Source: Fidelibacterota bacterium 46_43 (GTDB lineage: Bacteria > Fidelibacterota > Fidelibacteria > Fidelibacterales > Fidelibacteraceae). Taken from it: a stretch of DNA of 18,882 bases. The notes under the pieces were generated by a model that searched no databases, had not been told where the DNA came from, and was given only the letters and a program-made list of their open reading frames with translations. Position 1 is the first letter of the stretch. Each line of letters opens with the position of its first letter. The stretch is taken from assembly GCA_001509335.1 (NCBI GenBank), contig LGGY01000137.1, positions 1-18,882 on the forward strand. Reading direction: 5' to 3'. Below, piece by piece: positions 16,228-18,882 of this stretch. Both the position numbers and the translations under genes were made by a program.

Positions 16228-16875
16228 TTATTCCTCATTAGATCCTTCGATTTCTTCACCTTCTTCAGTCTCTTCGCCTTCTTCACCTCCCGACCCCTCT
16301 TCAGCTTCTTCAGCCAGCGAAGTCTTGGAAGGAGGTGTAACGGCAACAATCAGGGCATCGGCAGGGGTTAAAATATCAATCCCCTCAAATGTCAGATCAC
16401 CTACATGGAGGCTTTCATTCATGTGAAGACCACTGATATCCACGTCCAGCTCGTGGGGAATTTCACCGGCTTTACAGCGGACCAGCAGTTCATACAGGTG
16501 GGTATCCACCACACCACCCTCTTTGAGTCCGGGAGGTGTTCCCAGGAAATTAATGCGGACTTCCACTTCAATCATTTCCTGAAGGCTCACACCCTGAAAA
16601 TCGATATGGACAATCTCGTCCGTTACCGGGTGGTATTGCAATTCCTTAAAAATGGCTTTTTTAGGCTTTTTCACATCATCCATGTAAAGATCGATAAGCC
16701 GTTCGCCGGTTTTCAGCACTTTATGCAATTCCAGCAAATCCACACTTAACGGAATGGGTTTTTCCGAATGGGTGTAGTAGATCGCGGGGATCCGTCCGGT
16801 GGCCCGGAGCTTTTTCATCTTCTCTTTTCCACGTTCTTCCCTCTTTGAAACATTCAGTTTTACTGCTTCTGTCAT
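16228..16875 (-). CDS. rplY: 50S ribosomal protein L25 (Ctc/TL5 long form)
   Basis: A 215-residue 5S rRNA-binding protein. The N-domain (about 5-92) has LNVSKREERGKEKMKKLRATGRIPAIYY and the VHIDFQGV close typical of L25; the C-terminal beta domain (about 100-185) with IEVEVRINFLGTPPGLKEGG makes it the TL5/Ctc long form rather than the 94-residue E. coli form. Residues 188-215 form a Glu/Gly-rich acidic tail. AGGAG lies ten bases before the ATG. It is 30 bases downstream of prs and nine upstream of pth. The symbol ctc is also used for this form. Confidence 0.96.
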   Translation of the reverse strand: MTEAVKLNVSKREERGKEKMKKLRATGRIPAIYYTHSEKPIPLSVDLLELHKVLKTGERLIDLYMDDVKKPKKAIFKELQYHPVTDEIVHIDFQGVSLQEMIEVEVRINFLGTPPGLKEGGVVDTHLYELLVRCKAGEIPHELDVDISGLHMNESLHVGDLTFEGIDILTPADALIVAVTPPSKTSLAEEAEEGSGGEEGEETEEGEEIEGSNEE

Positions 16876-16905
16876 GTTATTTTATCTCCTGTTATCCGTT
16901 GATTT

Positions 16906-17850
16906 TTATCTGAAGAGAACGCTGATGGAATCTTCATTATTCGTTCTCTGAATGGCCTCGGCAAAAATATCCGCCACGGAGACCACTTCTATTTTGGGGA
17001 TCCGTTTCTCTTCGGGAAGGTAGATGGTATCCGTGGTGATCACCTGGTTGATGGGTGAATCCTTAATTCGTTCAATGGCTTCTCCTGATAAAACCGGATG
17101 GGTGAACATGGCATAGATATCCAGGGCACCCAGATCTTTCAGCCTTCGGGCACCGGCCACCAGAGTCCCGGCAGTATCACACATATCATCCACGATAAGA
17201 GCCCGTTTGCCTTTCACTTCACCAATCAGGTGCATGACTTCGGATTGGTTATGACTGGTCCTCCGTTTGTCAATAATGGCCAGGCTCCGGTTCAACACAC
17301 CGGCATAGCTGCGGGTCCGGTGGACGCTTCCCATATCAGGAGCGACAACCACCAGGTCGCTGCTGGTATCCTCACTCAGGGATAGGCAGTGTTCCAGGAG
17401 GGCTGGCCGGGAATAGAGGTGATCGAAGGGGACATCCACATAGCCCTGAATCTGGGTGGAGTGAAGATCCATCGCCATAATCCGGTCTGCCCCGGCCTTT
17501 ACCAGCAAATCCATGAACAGCCGTGCCGAAATGGGCACCCGAGGCTGATCTTTCCGGTCCTGCCGGGCATAACCGTAATAGGGCAGGACTGCTGTAATGC
17601 GGGCAGCCGAAGCCCGACGGGCAGCATCCAGAATCAGCAGAAGCTCCATGTAATTTTCCGCAGGGGAGTTGGTAGACTGGATGATGAAGACATCCTTGCC
17701 ACGGATACTCTCTTCAAAGCGGACCCAGATTTCGCCGTCACTAAATTGTTTAATGGTCAGGGGTCCTACGTTAATTCCCAGTTTTTCACAGATTTTTTCC
17801 ACCAGTGGCCGGTTGGAACTGCCGGAAAAAACTTTTAATTCACCGTACAT
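16906..17850 (-). CDS. prs: Ribose-phosphate pyrophosphokinase (PRPP synthase)
   Basis: A 314-residue cytoplasmic enzyme making PRPP from ribose 5-phosphate and ATP, the precursor of nucleotides, histidine and tryptophan. Seen: the N-terminal KVFSGSSNRPLVEKIC, KQFSDGEIWVRFEESIRGKDVFIIQST, the ATP-binding YYGYARQDRK (91-100), the metal-binding MDLHSTQIQGYVDVPFDHL (127-145), and the PRPP loop ALIVDDMCDTAGT (217-229). Length is standard for class I enzymes. AGAGGTG lies seven bases before the ATG. It follows tRNA-Gln by 53 bases and probably shares a transcript with ispE, tRNA-Gln, rplY and pth. Confidence 0.98.
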   Translation of the reverse strand: MYGELKVFSGSSNRPLVEKICEKLGINVGPLTIKQFSDGEIWVRFEESIRGKDVFIIQSTNSPAENYMELLLILDAARRASAARITAVLPYYGYARQDRKDQPRVPISARLFMDLLVKAGADRIMAMDLHSTQIQGYVDVPFDHLYSRPALLEHCLSLSEDTSSDLVVVAPDMGSVHRTRSYAGVLNRSLAIIDKRRTSHNQSEVMHLIGEVKGKRALIVDDMCDTAGTLVAGARRLKDLGALDIYAMFTHPVLSGEAIERIKDSPINQVITTDTIYLPEEKRIPKIEVVSVADIFAEAIQRTNNEDSISVLFR

Positions 17851-17903
17851 GGGCTTACACCTCTGATTTGGGTTAATAAAAGACTGTGATATGTATGAAT
17901 GAG

Positions 17904-17974
17904 CTCAGGGGAGAGGAGTCGAACCCCTATTGACGGGACCAAAACCCGCTGTCCTGCCATTAGACGACCCCCGA
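17904..17974 (-). tRNA. tRNA-Gln (anticodon TTG)
   Basis: A full cloverleaf on the minus strand: acceptor stem TCGGGGG/CCCCTGA (one G-U pair), D arm GTC-TAATGGCAG-GAC, anticodon stem GCGGG/CCCGT with loop TTTTGGT (anticodon TTG, reading CAA), four-base variable region CAAT, T arm AGGGG-TTCGACT-CCTCT, and discriminator G, as expected for Gln. CCA is not encoded. The 5' end lies only three bases beyond the ispE stop, so the tRNA must be cut from an mRNA transcript. Confidence 0.93.
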
Positions 17975-17977
17975 GTA

Positions 17978-18817
17978 TCATGTCAAACCCCGTGGCTGAC
18001 ACAAAACAATGTGGCCGTAATCCTGTAATCTGGTTATACAGGAGCGGGCCTTGTCGTCAGAGCAGAATATTCCATACACAGTCGAGCCGGAACCCGACAA
18101 AGCGGAGAATTCCGCTCCCGCTTCAAGCAGCGCGGACTTTATCACTCCGATTTGTGGATATGCCGGAATAATCACCCTTTCAAAATCGTTTTCAAAAAAC
18201 CGCCAGTCAAATCCCCGGCGCAGAAAGCTTGGAATATTAGTTTTTTTCACCGTATCAGTCAAGGAAATTCTCAAATCCATGTAGGCCTGTTTTGTTGAAA
18301 TCGAAAAGGGCGGCATCACCAGCACAACAATCCAGTCCAGTGGTATGGAGATTGATTTCAGTTCCTCCCCAATGCCCGTGGCATAGGATGTTCCCCCTGT
18401 GAGAAAAAAGGGGACATCTGCACCCAAAGAGAGGGCCAGGGATTCGAGGGGTGGTTTATTGTGGCACAAGGGCCGAAAAAATTTCAGGATTGCCGCCGCA
18501 TCGGAAGAACCGCCTCCCAGTCCGGCACCCGGCGGTATCTGCTTATCCACAAAGATATCCGCTCCCAGATCCTCCGGCAACCAGGGTTTTATTGCTTTTA
18601 CAGCCTTCAGAATAAGGTTGGATTCATTCAGGGGAATATCCTTTCGGTTGGAGTCCAGGGTAAAGTGTCCTGAACGATTCACCTTAACGTAGATTTTATC
18701 AGAAAAATCCAGTTCCTGAAAGATCGTCTCCAGCACATGGTAGCCGTCTGACGGTCTGCGACCTAAAATCCGCAATCCGATATTGATTTTTGCATACGCC
18801 TTGAGGGAAGTTTTCAT
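17978..18817 (-). CDS. ispE: 4-diphosphocytidyl-2-C-methyl-D-erythritol kinase
   Basis: A 279-residue GHMP-family kinase of the MEP (non-mevalonate) isoprenoid pathway, phosphorylating CDP-methylerythritol. Seen: KAYAKINIGLRILGRRPSDGYH with catalytic Lys10, the ATP loop IPPGAGLGGGSSDAAA (about 95-110), SLGADVPFFLTGG with catalytic Asp134, and the closing SALSGSGSTVYGIF. The ATG at 18817 is chosen over an in-frame TTG at 18820 because AAAGG lies about six bases upstream. It overlaps the stop of the upstream partial gene by one base (TGATG), so translation is likely coupled. tRNA-Gln follows three bases after its stop. Confidence 0.97.
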   Translation of the reverse strand: MKTSLKAYAKINIGLRILGRRPSDGYHVLETIFQELDFSDKIYVKVNRSGHFTLDSNRKDIPLNESNLILKAVKAIKPWLPEDLGADIFVDKQIPPGAGLGGGSSDAAAILKFFRPLCHNKPPLESLALSLGADVPFFLTGGTSYATGIGEELKSISIPLDWIVVLVMPPFSISTKQAYMDLRISLTDTVKKTNIPSFLRRGFDWRFFENDFERVIIPAYPQIGVIKSALLEAGAEFSALSGSGSTVYGIFCSDDKARSCITRLQDYGHIVLCQPRGLT

Positions 18818-18882
18818 CAAAGGCCTTTCAGGACTCTATCCAGACGGCGGATCATTTCCTCATTTCCCAGATAATAGGCAAT
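18817..18882 (-). CDS. Partial gene, C-terminus only
   Basis: An open frame enters from the right edge and ends at TGA (18819-18817), overlapping the ispE start by one base. Only 21 residues are present, beginning IAYYLGNEEM and ending RVLKGL. The pattern (short strand, Gly-Asn turn, amphipathic helix ending the protein) resembles the tail of a class I/II PLP-dependent aminotransferase, but the fragment is too short to be sure. Confidence 0.55.
   Translation of the reverse strand: MAYYLGNEEMIRRLDRVLKGL

Noticed and set aside
1..18882. CRISPR arrays, insertion sequences, integrases, toxin-antitoxin or phage genes
   Set aside because: None seen: no regularly spaced repeats, no transposase or integrase motifs, and nearly all bases are covered by housekeeping or envelope genes.

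Overview
The window comes from a bacterial chromosome of roughly balanced base composition. It is dense with housekeeping genes and shows no phage, transposon, CRISPR or plasmid signature. The best clue to the organism is the large secreted gingipain-type (C25) peptidase. It ends in a NYPNPFNP-type FlgD-like/type-IX-like C-terminal domain, and a PorV/PorQ-like outer-membrane barrel is encoded close by. That combination points to a Gram-negative member of the Fibrobacterota-Chlorobi-Bacteroidota (FCB) superphylum, for example Marinimicrobia, Cloacimonadota or Calditrichota. A K+-dependent, probably Na+-pumping membrane pyrophosphatase would suit an energy-limited or anaerobic life. The phylum is an inference; no rRNA gene is present.

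Layout, left to right. (1) 1-2361, minus strand: an aldo/keto reductase, then a U32-family protein of the TrhP/RlhA RNA-hydroxylation type. (2) 2362-2500: a divergent intergenic region. (3) 2501-7165, plus strand: the 1554-residue C25 peptidase, the only plus-strand gene. (4) 7192-12031, minus strand: priA, a membrane-anchored HExxH peptidase, a PorQ-like barrel and tmk, each overlapping the next by 1-11 bases, so very likely one translationally coupled operon. A terminator-like hairpin (12067-12100) separates it from the ribosomal genes upstream. (5) 12143-13336, minus: rplI, rpsR and rpsF (transcribed rpsF-rpsR-rplI, without the ssb often found there), preceded by a 210-base leader holding a bulged hairpin and short repeats. 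(6) 13547-18882, minus: transcribed in the order unidentified partial gene, ispE, tRNA-Gln, prs, rplY, pth, hppA, with overlaps or short gaps.

Functionally, the right two thirds is an information-processing and precursor-supply block: isoprenoid precursor kinase, glutamine tRNA, PRPP synthase, 5S-binding L25, peptidyl-tRNA hydrolase, ion-pumping pyrophosphatase (which removes pyrophosphate from biosynthesis), three small ribosomal proteins, replication-restart helicase and dTMP kinase. The left part is cell-envelope and secretion biology. The point where the two meet, envelope genes for a peptidase and a PorQ-like barrel inserted between priA and tmk and facing a T9SS-type cargo gene, is the most unusual part of the window. 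I found no clearly novel defence or mobile system.
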